A DNA stretch of 64,000 nt from Flavobacteriia bacterium. Its GTDB lineage: Bacteria; Bacteroidota; Bacteroidia; Flavobacteriales_D; Crocinitomicaceae. The notes under the pieces were generated by a model, which was given only the letters and a program-made list of their open reading frames with translations, was not told the DNA's origin and ran no database searches. The stretch is taken from NCBI GenBank assembly GCA_947450325.1, contig CANFUT010000014.1:1-64000 (forward strand). The letters are read 5' to 3'. The position numbers and the translations under genes were made by a program. Shown here piece after piece: positions 28,244 to 37,580 of this stretch (within the stretch, counting starts at the first letter, position 1; every line of letters starts with the position of its first letter).

Positions 28244-30994
28244 ATGATGCGTTTCTTAGCTCTATTTATTTTATTTATTCCATTCTGTATTTTCTCACAA
28301 ACTAGTGAAGTTACAGTAATCGTTTCTGATTTTGCTACCAAAACTTCAGTTCCGTTTGCTAAAGTTAAATTATCAGATAAAATCAAAGGAACAACCAATG
28401 ATCAAGGTATATTGATTCTAAAGGATGTACCATTTGGAGAATATACCATGTCAGTCATTATGGATGATACTTTGATAACCAAAATTAAAGTTAATCAACC
28501 TACAATGCGTTTTCCTGTTTCTTTAGGGGAAACATTGGAATTGGAAGAAGTTCAAGTTATCAGTGGGGCTGTAATCGGAAGACGAACTCCAGTGCCTGTA
28601 ACTAGAATCAATCCTAAAAAAATCCAAGAAGAATTGGGTTCAAGAGATATTCCTATGTTGTTAAATGCAACTCCTGGTGTGTATGCTACTCAGCAAGGAG
28701 GTGGTGATGGTGATGCTAGAATTACTGTACGTGGTTTTGATCAAAGAAACGTTGGGGTGATGATTGACGGAGTTCCAGTAAACGACATGGAAAACGGTTC
28801 TGTTTATTGGTCAAATTGGTTTGGTTTGGATGCGATTACTTCAAATATTCAAGTTCAACGAGGTTTGGGAGCTACAAAATTAGCCATGCCATCCATTGGA
28901 GGAACAATTAATATTTTGACTTCTGGAGTTGGAAATAGAAAAGGAACTACAATCAAACAAGAATATGGAACTGGAAATTTGATGAGGTCAACGATTTCAT
29001 ACAATTCTGGGATGATGAAAAATGGTTTTGGTGTAACACTTTCTGGCTCTTATAAACAAGGAGATGGATGGGTTTATGGTACGCCAACTCAAGGAGCATT
29101 TTTATATGCGAAAGTTCAAAAGAAAGTAGGTAAACATTTGATTTCTTTGAGTGCATTTATGGCACCACAAAGACATGCACAACGAGCATTTAATCAAAGA
29201 ATTCAATATTGGGATTCAACAGACGCAAACGAAAATGGAGTTCCTGTTGATCAAGCTCAAATTTACAACCGTGGGATTAGATATAACGAGCATTGGGGTT
29301 ATATAACTGATCACGAAAATAAAGGTACTTTTAAAGAAGGTGATAAAAGAATATTAAGCGAAAGATTGAATTATTACAACAAGCCACAAATCACTTTGAA
29401 AGATTTCTGGCAAGTAAATAAAAAATTATCTGTCTCGAATTTAGTTTATGCTTCGATTGGTAGAGGGGGAGGAACTAAACTTTCCAACTATGGAGCAGCA
29501 GTTCGAACTGCGGATGGAACAATTGATTGGGATAAAATTGTCTATAATAATCAATACACTTCTTTCTTTGGTCAAGTTGCACCAAATATTGATGCCAATT
29601 ATTCAACAACTGAATTGAAATCAAACCAAGTATTGACAGCTTCTATTAATAATCACTTTTGGGTTGGTTATTTGGGACAAATCAATTACAAAATGTCTGA
29701 AGAATGGAGTTTTTCTGGAGGTTTGGATTACAGAAACTACAAAGGGACACATTACAGAGAAATTAAGGATTTGTTGGGTGGCGATTATTTTGTTAATCCT
29801 TCAAATTTGAATGCTTCATCATCTATGAAAAGAGTAGGGGATAAAATTGCAGATACAGATAAACCTTATGAAGATTATAGAGATGGATTCGTTCAGTGGG
29901 CAGGTGCATTTGGTCAAGCTGAATACACCGGAACGCGTTGGACAGCATTTATTAATCTTTCTGGAGTTTATAATGGTTATAAAGGAACAGATTATTTTCA
30001 GAAAAAAGTACTTGAAGTAGGGGATACTACTTTGAGAATTGGTGCCAATGATGTGATTACATACAATGGAAAAACTTACAATGCTCAAAGTGAAGGCTTG
30101 AAAGATTATTCTACCAATTGGAAGTGGATTCCTGGGGGAACTTTCAAAGCTGGAGCGAGTTACATTTTAACTGAAAAATCAACTGTATTTGTTAATGCTG
30201 GTTATTTGTCAAGAACTCCTATGTTTACAAGTGTTGTAAACAATAATGAAAATCAATTTTTCAAAGAAATCAAAAACGAGAAAATTTTAGCTTTTGAAGC
30301 TGGATACAGTTATACAACGAAATTTTTCGGCTTGAATTTGAATGGCTACGCGACCAATTGGAAAAACAAACCATTTCCTAATGGATTAGCAATTCCTGAT
30401 CCATTAGATCCAACTTCAACAATTAGAATCAATGTAAACGGGATGGATGCGATTCACTATGGAGCTGAATTGGATGTTGCCTATAACATTTCTAAAAAAC
30501 TTTCAGCTGAATTGATGCTTTCTTATGGTGATTGGAGATGGAATTCTTCTCAATCAATCATACTTCCCCAATATGATTCGTTGAATGTCAATTTTGACGC
30601 GAAGGGTGTTCATGTTGGAGATGCGCCTCAATCGACATACAGTGGTGCTTTAAGATATGAACCTTTTAAAAATTTCTTTGTAAAAGCACAGTACATGTAT
30701 TTTGACCGATACTATGCTCAGTTTAATCCTTTTAACTTGCAAGGTGCAAACGCAGGGCGTGAATCTTGGAAAATCCCAGGATATGGAATGCTGAATTTAT
30801 TCATGGGTTATAAATATAAAATGAAAAAATCTGAGCTTTTATTCAACGCTATGGTGCAAAATGCGTTAAATAGTAAGTTCATTGCTGATGCAACATTGTC
30901 TAGTACTTATGGTCCTGGTTTCGATGCTGCTTCTGCAGGTGTAATGTATGGCGGTGGATTTAGATATAATATTTCTGTTTCATTGCAATTTTAA
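28244..30994 (+). CDS. TonB-dependent outer-membrane receptor
   Basis: This 916-aa protein has a signal peptide ending CIFSQ. A carboxypeptidase-regulatory-like domain (about 20-100) comes first, then the plug (TPGVYATQQGGGDGDARITVRGFDQRNVGVMIDG is split over about 140-185) and a 22-strand-type barrel ending in an aromatic C-terminus (ISVSLQF). No SusD partner follows, so it is not a classical SusCD pair. Its place before a secreted endonuclease and nucleotidases suggests a nucleotide, oligonucleotide or phosphate-linked substrate, which is inference. Confidence 0.92.
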   Translation: MMRFLALFILFIPFCIFSQTSEVTVIVSDFATKTSVPFAKVKLSDKIKGTTNDQGILILKDVPFGEYTMSVIMDDTLITKIKVNQPTMRFPVSLGETLELEEVQVISGAVIGRRTPVPVTRINPKKIQEELGSRDIPMLLNATPGVYATQQGGGDGDARITVRGFDQRNVGVMIDGVPVNDMENGSVYWSNWFGLDAITSNIQVQRGLGATKLAMPSIGGTINILTSGVGNRKGTTIKQEYGTGNLMRSTISYNSGMMKNGFGVTLSGSYKQGDGWVYGTPTQGAFLYAKVQKKVGKHLISLSAFMAPQRHAQRAFNQRIQYWDSTDANENGVPVDQAQIYNRGIRYNEHWGYITDHENKGTFKEGDKRILSERLNYYNKPQITLKDFWQVNKKLSVSNLVYASIGRGGGTKLSNYGAAVRTADGTIDWDKIVYNNQYTSFFGQVAPNIDANYSTTELKSNQVLTASINNHFWVGYLGQINYKMSEEWSFSGGLDYRNYKGTHYREIKDLLGGDYFVNPSNLNASSSMKRVGDKIADTDKPYEDYRDGFVQWAGAFGQAEYTGTRWTAFINLSGVYNGYKGTDYFQKKVLEVGDTTLRIGANDVITYNGKTYNAQSEGLKDYSTNWKWIPGGTFKAGASYILTEKSTVFVNAGYLSRTPMFTSVVNNNENQFFKEIKNEKILAFEAGYSYTTKFFGLNLNGYATNWKNKPFPNGLAIPDPLDPTSTIRINVNGMDAIHYGAELDVAYNISKKLSAELMLSYGDWRWNSSQSIILPQYDSLNVNFDAKGVHVGDAPQSTYSGALRYEPFKNFFVKAQYMYFDRYYAQFNPFNLQGANAGRESWKIPGYGMLNLFMGYKYKMKKSELLFNAMVQNALNSKFIADATLSSTYGPGFDAASAGVMYGGGFRYNISVSLQF

Positions 30995-31019
30995 ATTTAA
31001 GTAAAAAAAAAAAACAATT

Positions 31020-33188
31020 ATGAAAAAAATCATTTATTCATTGCTCCTTGCGCTAGTTTGCAACCTTTCTGGTTTTGCACAGGCAGTTTTACCAACAACT
31101 TGGAGTTTTACAACCACTTCATTACCGACAGGATGGACAGAAAGTTCAACTGTTTTTTACACAGCGTCTGGAAATACACCTCCTTGTAAGAAGTTTTCAG
31201 CAACAGGAGAGACTTTGACCATATTTTTTGCAAGTAATCCTGGAAATCTAACTTATTATTTAGCAGGGAATAGTTTTAGTGGTGGAACTTTTTTAGTTGA
31301 AGAATCAGCAAATGGGACAACTTGGACAACTCTTCATTCTCATACTGCACCTCCAGCAGCAACTTATACTTTGTTTACTGATGTTCCAAATAGTTTAACT
31401 CGATACATTCGTTTTAATTATACGAATAAAGTTACTGGAAACATTGGCTTAGATGATGTAAACATTGCTCTAGGTGCTGCAACTCCTGCGCAAGAGATTA
31501 ATGTTAAACAAGCAACAACAACCATTTTAAGTGGCGGGAACTATGTAACAGCTTCTCCTGTATCAACAATGTTACCAATCAATTTCACTATTGAGAACTT
31601 GGGTACCACAAATCCATTGAACATTTCGGGTGTGACTATCACAGGTCCAAATGCTGCTGATTTTGCGGTTGGTTCAACACCATCTTCAATTGCTGGATTG
31701 GCAAACGGAACTTTGACTATCAATTTTACGCCTTCGGTTGCAGGAAATAGAAATGCAATTATCAACATTGCCAATGACGATTCTGATGAAAATCCATATA
31801 TCATTAACGTACTTGGGATTGGAGGAAGTTTTGCTACAGAGCCAACTGCTCAACCAACGAACTTAACTTTTGCAAATGTTAAAACTTACCGTTTATCTGC
31901 TTCTTTTACAGACGCGGCAACAATTCCTGATGGATATTTAGTTTTGCGTAAAAAAGGTTCTGCAATTGCAGGTATTCCTGCTGATGGACTTTCTTATAAA
32001 AGAGGAGATTTAGTAGGTGATGCACAAGTTGTTTATAGCGGAGCTTCTACTGCGTTTACGCCAAACAACATCGTTGCTTCTACAGGATATTATTTTGCAG
32101 TTTATGCATATAACGGTCCTGGGGTTTATAGAAATTACTTGCAAGCAAATCCATTGACAGGAAATGTTATGACACCAGCAACAATGATGCCTACAGGTTA
32201 TTACAATGCGATCAATACGGCTAGTGCAACTTTCGTAACAGATTTACATAATTTGATTAATCCGCACATGGAGCAATATTATAGTAATTATTCAACTAGA
32301 ATGATTTCTTTGTTTGCTGCACGTGATACAACAGATGATAGAAGAGTAATCACTTGTGTTTATAGTGGTGAAAACAAAGTTTATACAGAACCTTTTGATT
32401 TTACTACACAAGGATACAGTAGAGAGCACACTTATTGCCACAATTGGATGCCAACAAATCCAGCTGATTTATTGCCAGAATACAATGACTATCACCATTT
32501 ATTCCCGACAAATCAAAATAATGCCAATGCTGTACGAAGCAATTATCCTTTAGGGAAAGTGGTTACTGTTTCATCTAGTTATATGGGGTGTAAATTTGGT
32601 TTAGATGCAAACGGACACATGGTCTTTGAACCAAGAGATGAACACAAAGGTGATGCTGCAAGAGCAATGATGTATGAATCTGTATGTTACAACTCAGTAA
32701 GTGGAAACAACTGGAAATTCCCATCTTATATCAGCGGAAGTATTCCTTATGGTCAAGATCAATATGTATTGAAACAATGGGCTTTACAAGATTTGCCAAA
32801 TAACTGGGAAATTTCCAGAAATGACTTCATCGATTCATTACAAAATAACAGAAATCCATTCATCGACAATCCAGAGTATGTTTGTTATGTGAATTTCTCT
32901 GACATGACTTATGAAACAAACGGATGTTCTGCTTCTATCGAGGAGCAATTGATGAATGCTTTTATTGTTTATCCAAATCCAGCGAAAAAAGAATTGTTTT
33001 TACATGTAGATGCAACAACTATTTTGAGCTACGAAATTATCGATATGCAAGGAAGAACTGTTAAATCAAATGCAGTTTCTAATCTTTCAGTTGTAAATAT
33101 CAACACCGAATCTATGCGTGCTGGTTCTTACATCGTGAAAGTGAAAACGCCTTATGGAGAAGTTCAAAAATCATTGATTATTGAATAA
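31020..33188 (+). CDS. T9SS-exported endonuclease I-family nuclease
   Basis: This 722-aa secreted nuclease has a signal peptide ending SGFAQ. Its order is a jelly-roll-like segment (about 20-155), an Ig-like DUF1573/ASH-type segment (about 160-270), a fibronectin-like segment (about 275-390), an endonuclease I domain (about 395-630) and a T9SS sorting domain (about 650-722, FIVYPNPAKKELF). The catalytic His-Me core is YSREHTYCHNWMP (H470), with YNDYHHLFPTNQNNANAVRS behind it. It should cut extracellular DNA. The gene shares the bases TAATG with the next gene, so translation is coupled. Confidence 0.92.
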   Translation: MKKIIYSLLLALVCNLSGFAQAVLPTTWSFTTTSLPTGWTESSTVFYTASGNTPPCKKFSATGETLTIFFASNPGNLTYYLAGNSFSGGTFLVEESANGTTWTTLHSHTAPPAATYTLFTDVPNSLTRYIRFNYTNKVTGNIGLDDVNIALGAATPAQEINVKQATTTILSGGNYVTASPVSTMLPINFTIENLGTTNPLNISGVTITGPNAADFAVGSTPSSIAGLANGTLTINFTPSVAGNRNAIINIANDDSDENPYIINVLGIGGSFATEPTAQPTNLTFANVKTYRLSASFTDAATIPDGYLVLRKKGSAIAGIPADGLSYKRGDLVGDAQVVYSGASTAFTPNNIVASTGYYFAVYAYNGPGVYRNYLQANPLTGNVMTPATMMPTGYYNAINTASATFVTDLHNLINPHMEQYYSNYSTRMISLFAARDTTDDRRVITCVYSGENKVYTEPFDFTTQGYSREHTYCHNWMPTNPADLLPEYNDYHHLFPTNQNNANAVRSNYPLGKVVTVSSSYMGCKFGLDANGHMVFEPRDEHKGDAARAMMYESVCYNSVSGNNWKFPSYISGSIPYGQDQYVLKQWALQDLPNNWEISRNDFIDSLQNNRNPFIDNPEYVCYVNFSDMTYETNGCSASIEEQLMNAFIVYPNPAKKELFLHVDATTILSYEIIDMQGRTVKSNAVSNLSVVNINTESMRAGSYIVKVKTPYGEVQKSLIIE

Positions 33189-33892
33189 TGAAATTTAAAT
33201 TTTATATTTTCATCTTAGGAGCAGGTCTATCGGCCTGCTCTTTTGGTAAACAAACTTTTGTGAATGGTAAATCCATTCCTTTGTCTGCGGAATATCCCAA
33301 TTCTAGAAGTGTTGATTCTATCGTTTCTCCATACAAAATCGAATTAGATAAAGAAATGAACCAAATTGTAGCGCAAGCAGAAGTAGATTTTATCAATCAA
33401 AGACCGAATGGAAGTTTGGGTTTTTTGGTTGCGGATATTTTACTTGAAAAAGGAAAAGAAGTACTGCCAAATGAAAATATGATTTGCTTAATTAACATCG
33501 GTGGATTGCGCGCTCCGATAAGTAAAGGAAATGTTTTGTTGGGCGATGTTTTCAAATTGATGCCGTTCGACAATCAGTTTTTGTTGGTGAAAATGCCGGC
33601 AAAATCAATCGTTGACATTCAAGCTTATTTAAAAAAATCTGGTGGCGAACCTATCAGCGGATTTAAAGTTTTGCAGGATACTATTTTGACTGGTGATAAC
33701 CAAGTTTGGCAAGCAAACGATTTTTGGGTGGTTACGTCCGATTACCTAATGAATGGTGGCGACAACATGAATTTCTTCCAACAAAAATTGGAAGTTAAAA
33801 ACCCTAATCTACTTTTGAGAAACGTGATTTTAGAGGGTTTTAAAAGCCGAAAAACGCTTTCAAATGTAATTGATACACGCATCAAATTATAG
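33188..33892 (+). CDS. Stand-alone 5'-nucleotidase C-terminal domain lipoprotein
   Basis: This 234-aa protein has a lipoprotein signal (GLSAC). It consists only of the substrate-binding C-terminal domain of UshA-like 5'-nucleotidases: NIGGLRAPISKG, then LGDVFKLMPFDNQ and a late VVTSDYLMNGGDNM. The catalytic metallophosphatase domain is not in this protein but in the next gene, 3 bp downstream. The two probably assemble into one nucleotidase. Confidence 0.9.
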   Translation: MKFKFYIFILGAGLSACSFGKQTFVNGKSIPLSAEYPNSRSVDSIVSPYKIELDKEMNQIVAQAEVDFINQRPNGSLGFLVADILLEKGKEVLPNENMICLINIGGLRAPISKGNVLLGDVFKLMPFDNQFLLVKMPAKSIVDIQAYLKKSGGEPISGFKVLQDTILTGDNQVWQANDFWVVTSDYLMNGGDNMNFFQQKLEVKNPNLLLRNVILEGFKSRKTLSNVIDTRIKL

Positions 33893-33895
33893 GTT

Positions 33896-34798
33896 ATGGA
33901 TAGAAGAAAATTTATTCAAAGTTCAAGTTTGGCTTTTGGTGGATTGATGGTTTCACCGCAATTGTTGGCGGCTCCCAATTTGAAGAAAACGACGAAAATC
34001 ACGATTTTACACACCAACGATACCCATTCAAATATTGATGCTTTTCCAGCGAATCACGCTAAGTATGCCAATCAAGGTGGCGTTTCTCGTCGGCATGAAT
34101 TGATTCAAAAAATCAGGTTAGAAGAAGAAAATGTCTTGCTTTTAGATGCCGGTGATATTTTCCAAGGAACGCCTTATTTCAATCGTTTTGGTGGCGTGTT
34201 GGAAATGAAATTAATGTCGCATTTAGGATATGACGCAGCAACGATGGGCAACCACGATTTCGACGGCGGCATGGATGGATTTTTGAAAGCCAAAGAATTT
34301 GCAAATTTTCCATTTTTATGTTCAAACTACGATTTCAAGAATACGATTTTAGACGGACAAACAAAGTCGCACCACATTTTTGAAAAAAGTGGTGCAAAAA
34401 TTGGTGTGTTTGGACTCGGAGTAGAATTAAACGGACTAGTTCCTGATATTCATTTCAAGGAAACGAAGTATTTAAATCCGATTGAAATGGCGCAAGAATC
34501 AATCAAAAAGCTGAAAGAAGCGAAAGTTGATTTGATTATTTGTTTGTCTCACTTGGGATACGAATACGCGACAGAGAAGATTTCAGATCGGAAATTGGCG
34601 CAAAAAACGGACGGAATTGATTTGATTATCGGCGGACATACGCACACTTTTTTGGAAAAACCGACGGTGGAATACAATTTAGGAGGAAATATTACATTGG
34701 TTAACCAAGTTGGTTGGGCTGGTGTTCAACTAGGAAGGGTAGATTTTTATGTAGGAAAGCATGTGAGATCTGACTCAGGTTTAATTTTAATTGACTAA
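33896..34798 (+). CDS. Stand-alone 5'-nucleotidase catalytic domain (metallophosphoesterase)
   Basis: This 300-aa protein starts with a Tat-like signal (MDRRKFIQSSSLAFGG). It holds the calcineurin-like metal motifs of UshA/NadN enzymes: LHTNDTHSN, LDAGDIFQG, MGNHDFDGG, CLSHLGYE and IGGHTHTF. The usual C-terminal substrate domain is missing and is encoded by the gene just upstream. It would release phosphate from nucleotides in the periplasm. The Tat signal fits a metal-loaded enzyme that folds before export. Confidence 0.92.
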   Translation: MDRRKFIQSSSLAFGGLMVSPQLLAAPNLKKTTKITILHTNDTHSNIDAFPANHAKYANQGGVSRRHELIQKIRLEEENVLLLDAGDIFQGTPYFNRFGGVLEMKLMSHLGYDAATMGNHDFDGGMDGFLKAKEFANFPFLCSNYDFKNTILDGQTKSHHIFEKSGAKIGVFGLGVELNGLVPDIHFKETKYLNPIEMAQESIKKLKEAKVDLIICLSHLGYEYATEKISDRKLAQKTDGIDLIIGGHTHTFLEKPTVEYNLGGNITLVNQVGWAGVQLGRVDFYVGKHVRSDSGLILID

Positions 34799-34850
34799 TT
34801 TAACAACGAATTTTAAGATTCAACGTTTAACCGTTTAAATAATTACAGAT

Positions 34851-35552
34851 ATGAAAAAGCTCTTTTTACTTTATTTTTGTTTTTCAGGTTTACAATTAAT
34901 TGCACAAGACGACAGACAAGTGATTATTTTAGATAGAACATCACAAAGAAATCGTCCTGAAGCTGAAAGAATGCCAAGGAGAATGGTAGAACATATGAAT
35001 GTTTTCAAATTTGATCCATTGCGTATGGCGATTGGTGAAATCAATTTTGCCTATGAACGTGTATTGGATGATCCATTGAGTTTGGAGGTTGAATTGGGTC
35101 CTACAGTTTCGAATTTGGGTAGAAACAGATTTACGGTTAATCAAACACAATCTGTAACCAATTCAGCAATGGGTGTTTTCACTTCAGTTGCGCTCAAATT
35201 TTACCCATTGGACGGAAGACCTGCTTTGAATCAATTGTATATCTCTCCAAAATTCAAGTATAGAAGATACAACGAAACAATTGAAGGAGGTGCAAATAGC
35301 ACGCTATCATCAGTAAAAGGCTTTACTAATGAATCGATTTTCACATTTAATTTTGGGTACCAACAATGGTTGGCAAATCGTTTTTCATTCGATTATTACT
35401 TCGGAGTTGGAATTGGAAGTTATGGTAAAACATCTTACCAATCAACCTCTGAATATGTAAACAACGAATGGAAAGAAATTTGGCAAAAACAAAGCCAGAA
35501 TTACACGCATTTTGTTGCTACAATTGGGATGAAAATAGGAATCGGTAAATAG
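34851..35552 (+). CDS. Putative outer-membrane beta-barrel protein
   Basis: This 233-aa protein has a signal peptide ending LIAQ. Alternating hydrophobic strands (MAIGEINFAYERVL, LSLEVELGPTVSN, FTSVALKFYPLDG, FTFNFGYQQWL, FSFDYYFGVGIGSYG) and a last strand FVATIGMKIGIGK suggest a small porin-like barrel. No family was recognised. It lies 52 bp after the nucleotidase gene, in the same direction. Confidence 0.6.
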   Translation: MKKLFLLYFCFSGLQLIAQDDRQVIILDRTSQRNRPEAERMPRRMVEHMNVFKFDPLRMAIGEINFAYERVLDDPLSLEVELGPTVSNLGRNRFTVNQTQSVTNSAMGVFTSVALKFYPLDGRPALNQLYISPKFKYRRYNETIEGGANSTLSSVKGFTNESIFTFNFGYQQWLANRFSFDYYFGVGIGSYGKTSYQSTSEYVNNEWKEIWQKQSQNYTHFVATIGMKIGIGK

Positions 35553-35556
35553 GTAG

Positions 35557-35629
35557 AAAGACCCGCTTCGCTATTAGACAGTAGACATTAGAACCGTTGC
35601 TACGCAACTATTAGACTTATTTTAGATTA
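35557..35629 (+). repeat. 73-bp direct repeat, copy 1
   Basis: The stretch begins AAAGACCCGCTTCG and contains the palindrome GTTGCTACGCAAC. It recurs at 36378-36450 with one difference in 73 bp. The copies flank the T9SS protein gene at 35713-36375. Confidence 0.95.
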
Positions 35630-35662
35630 TTGGATTGTTAGATTATTGGATTGTTGGAATCG

Positions 35663-35704
35663 TCTAATGTCTTCGGTCTATCGTCTTTGGTCTAATGTCT
35701 AAAA
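35663..35704 (+). repeat. 14-bp tandem repeat, three units
   Basis: Degenerate units of TCTAATGTCTTCGG repeat with a 14-bp period directly before the next gene. The last unit supplies an ATG at 35695 that is in frame with the gene but is probably not its start. The same unit recurs at 56935-57002. Confidence 0.8.
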
Positions 35705-35712
35705 AAAAAGCC

Positions 35713-36375
35713 ATGAAAAAAACAATCTTTTTGGGATTTCTCCTTTCGGTGTTTTTGCAATTCAACGCTTCTTCTCAAACCATTTGCGATTCAATAATCG
35801 TTGAAAATGTCGTGTTGGATGCTAGTTCTATTGATATTCAAGTTTACAACAGCAGTCAACATACGATTATCTATCCGTTTTTCACGGCTACTTTGAACGA
35901 CAATCCATTCATCACCATGGGAGACACCTTGAAAGTGCTTTCATTTTTGAGTGTACCAGGTGATGGAAACAATGGATTTTCGAATGCGCTGTATTCCAAC
36001 GTCACTTTTGCACTAGAATCAACAGTTCCTGCAAATACTTTGTTTTCGGGGAATTTGGTGATCACAGATCCAAACGATTCAACATTTTCTTGCACCAAAC
36101 CATTCAGCTTTACTTATGGTTCAGCAACAGCAGCAACTCCAGAAACAGAATTAGCCAAATTGCAAGTGTTCCCCAATCCAAATGAGGGAAAATGGACCGT
36201 TATTTCGCCAGTTGCACAAGGAAACATCGCAGTATATGACGCGCTTGGAAAAGTTGTTTTTACGCAAGTAATCACCGCTGAATCTTCCACTTTCGAAGTA
36301 AAAAATCCTGGGATTTATACCGTAAAATTTGAAAGCACTGCTGGAAGTTGGATGGAGAAGATTTGTGTCAAGTAA
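35713..36375 (+). CDS. Small T9SS-exported protein of unknown function
   Basis: This 220-aa protein is counted from the ATG at 35713. The in-frame ATG at 35695 lies within a tandem repeat and would put a lysine-rich stretch before the signal peptide. The signal peptide is MKKTIFLGFLL through NASSQ. A beta-rich middle of about 120 residues is unlike anything I recognise. The last about 75 residues form a type IX sorting domain (LQVFPNPNEGKW, GIYTVKFESTAG). The gene is flanked by 73-bp direct repeats. Confidence 0.75.
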   Translation: MKKTIFLGFLLSVFLQFNASSQTICDSIIVENVVLDASSIDIQVYNSSQHTIIYPFFTATLNDNPFITMGDTLKVLSFLSVPGDGNNGFSNALYSNVTFALESTVPANTLFSGNLVITDPNDSTFSCTKPFSFTYGSATAATPETELAKLQVFPNPNEGKWTVISPVAQGNIAVYDALGKVVFTQVITAESSTFEVKNPGIYTVKFESTAGSWMEKICVK

Positions 36376-36377
36376 AA

Positions 36378-36450
36378 AAAGACCCGCTTCGCTATTAGAC
36401 AGTAGACATTAGAACCGTTGCTACGCAACTATTAAACTTATTTTAGATTA
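36378..36450 (+). repeat. 73-bp direct repeat, copy 2
   Basis: This copy matches 35557-35629 at 72 of 73 positions. It opens the 472-bp non-coding stretch 36376-36847. That stretch also holds TTAGATTATTGGATT-like runs, a palindrome ATTCGC-ATA-GCGAAT near 36570, and two CATCCGTGGC motifs (in 36611-36622 and 36755-36766). No gene is visible there. Confidence 0.95.
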
Positions 36451-36847
36451 ATAGATTATTGGATTATTAGATGGTTGGAAAGTGCACTTTTTGAATGATG
36501 CGAATGTTGATGCGTTTTTTAATTTCATTAATGATATTTCTAACATAAATGTAATCCAATAAATCTATTCGCATAGCGAATCTTTCCTTTATTTTTCAGT
36601 GTAATTTGTGACATCCGTGGCGAGTTTTTGATTATTAGATTTTTGGATTTTTAGACTTTAGCACATTTTATGGAAGTATTATTTGTCATATAATGACGAA
36701 TTGAACTGCGAAGTGAATAGCAATATCTTCAATACAATCCACAAAAAAATCCGTGCATCCGTGGCTTATTTTCGACAATTGTATATTTTTACGATGATTA
36801 AAAGTCTTAAAATCTTAATATCCTAAAATCTTAAAATCTCCTTAAGA

Positions 36848-37483
36848 ATGCTCAATTCAAAAAAACAAATCATCTTCACCATATTCGCAGGGATTTTTAT
36901 TACCAGCGCAATTGTGGCGGAGTTGATTTCTGCGAAGTCGGTGCCTACGCCGTTGTCGCCGATTATTGCGGGGATCATTCCTTGGCCGATCGTTTTTTTG
37001 TTGACCGATGTGATGAACGATTATTTTGGGAAAGAAACCGTGAAACGTTTGAGTTACATCACCGCTGGATTGATAGCCTTTTGCTTTTTGTTGGTTTACA
37101 TCGCGGTGGAAGTACCGACGGATGCCAATTCTTATTTGAGCGACAGCGAATTTCGCAAGGCTTTTGGCGGAAGTTTACCTATCATGATTGGAAGCATCAC
37201 CGCGTTCTTGGTTTCGCAGTTGGTGGATGTGCAATTGTTTGGCGTTTTCAACAAACTGACCAACGGACGCATGATTTGGCTGCGTAGCACAGGTTCTACC
37301 GTGATTTCTCAGTTGATTGATGGATTTATCGTCCTTTTTATTGGTTTTTGGTTGCCGGGCGTTTATTCGTTTCAAGAAATTCTCGTGTTTTGGATTTCCG
37401 GTTACAGCGTGAAATTGATTATCGCAGTTTTGTTGACACCCTTTGTGTATTTGATGCACGCTTTGGCGAAAAGGATTTTTTAG
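36848..37483 (+). CDS. Queuosine-precursor transporter, YhhQ/VUT family
   Basis: This 211-aa integral membrane protein has about six hydrophobic segments. The family signature is clear: ISAKSVPTPLSPIIAGIIPWPIVFLLTDVMNDYFGK is spread over about 28-63, and the later RSTGSTVISQLIDGF is conserved in YhhQ. It is predicted to import queuine or preQ precursors. Its coding sequence is visibly richer in G and C than its neighbours, and repeat-rich DNA lies on both sides, so acquisition by transfer is possible. Confidence 0.88.
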   Translation: MLNSKKQIIFTIFAGIFITSAIVAELISAKSVPTPLSPIIAGIIPWPIVFLLTDVMNDYFGKETVKRLSYITAGLIAFCFLLVYIAVEVPTDANSYLSDSEFRKAFGGSLPIMIGSITAFLVSQLVDVQLFGVFNKLTNGRMIWLRSTGSTVISQLIDGFIVLFIGFWLPGVYSFQEILVFWISGYSVKLIIAVLLTPFVYLMHALAKRIF

Positions 37484-37498
37484 ACTTTTTTTTGTTTT

Positions 37499-37580
37499 GG
37501 GCGCCTTGTCCGTCTGCGGCTTCAAGTCCTCGCTGTTTACAACCGCTGTGGGCTTTCCACCTCCGCCGGGGCGTGGGGAT
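37499..37580. other. GC-rich non-coding island
   Basis: By direct count, 52 of the 80 bases at 37501-37580 are G or C, in a window that is roughly one-third GC. It begins right after the transporter gene. It contains CCGTCTGCGGC and CCTCCGCCGGGGCG and resembles the GC-rich intergenic repeats seen in some Bacteroidetes genomes, but there is no second copy in this window. Confidence 0.5.
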
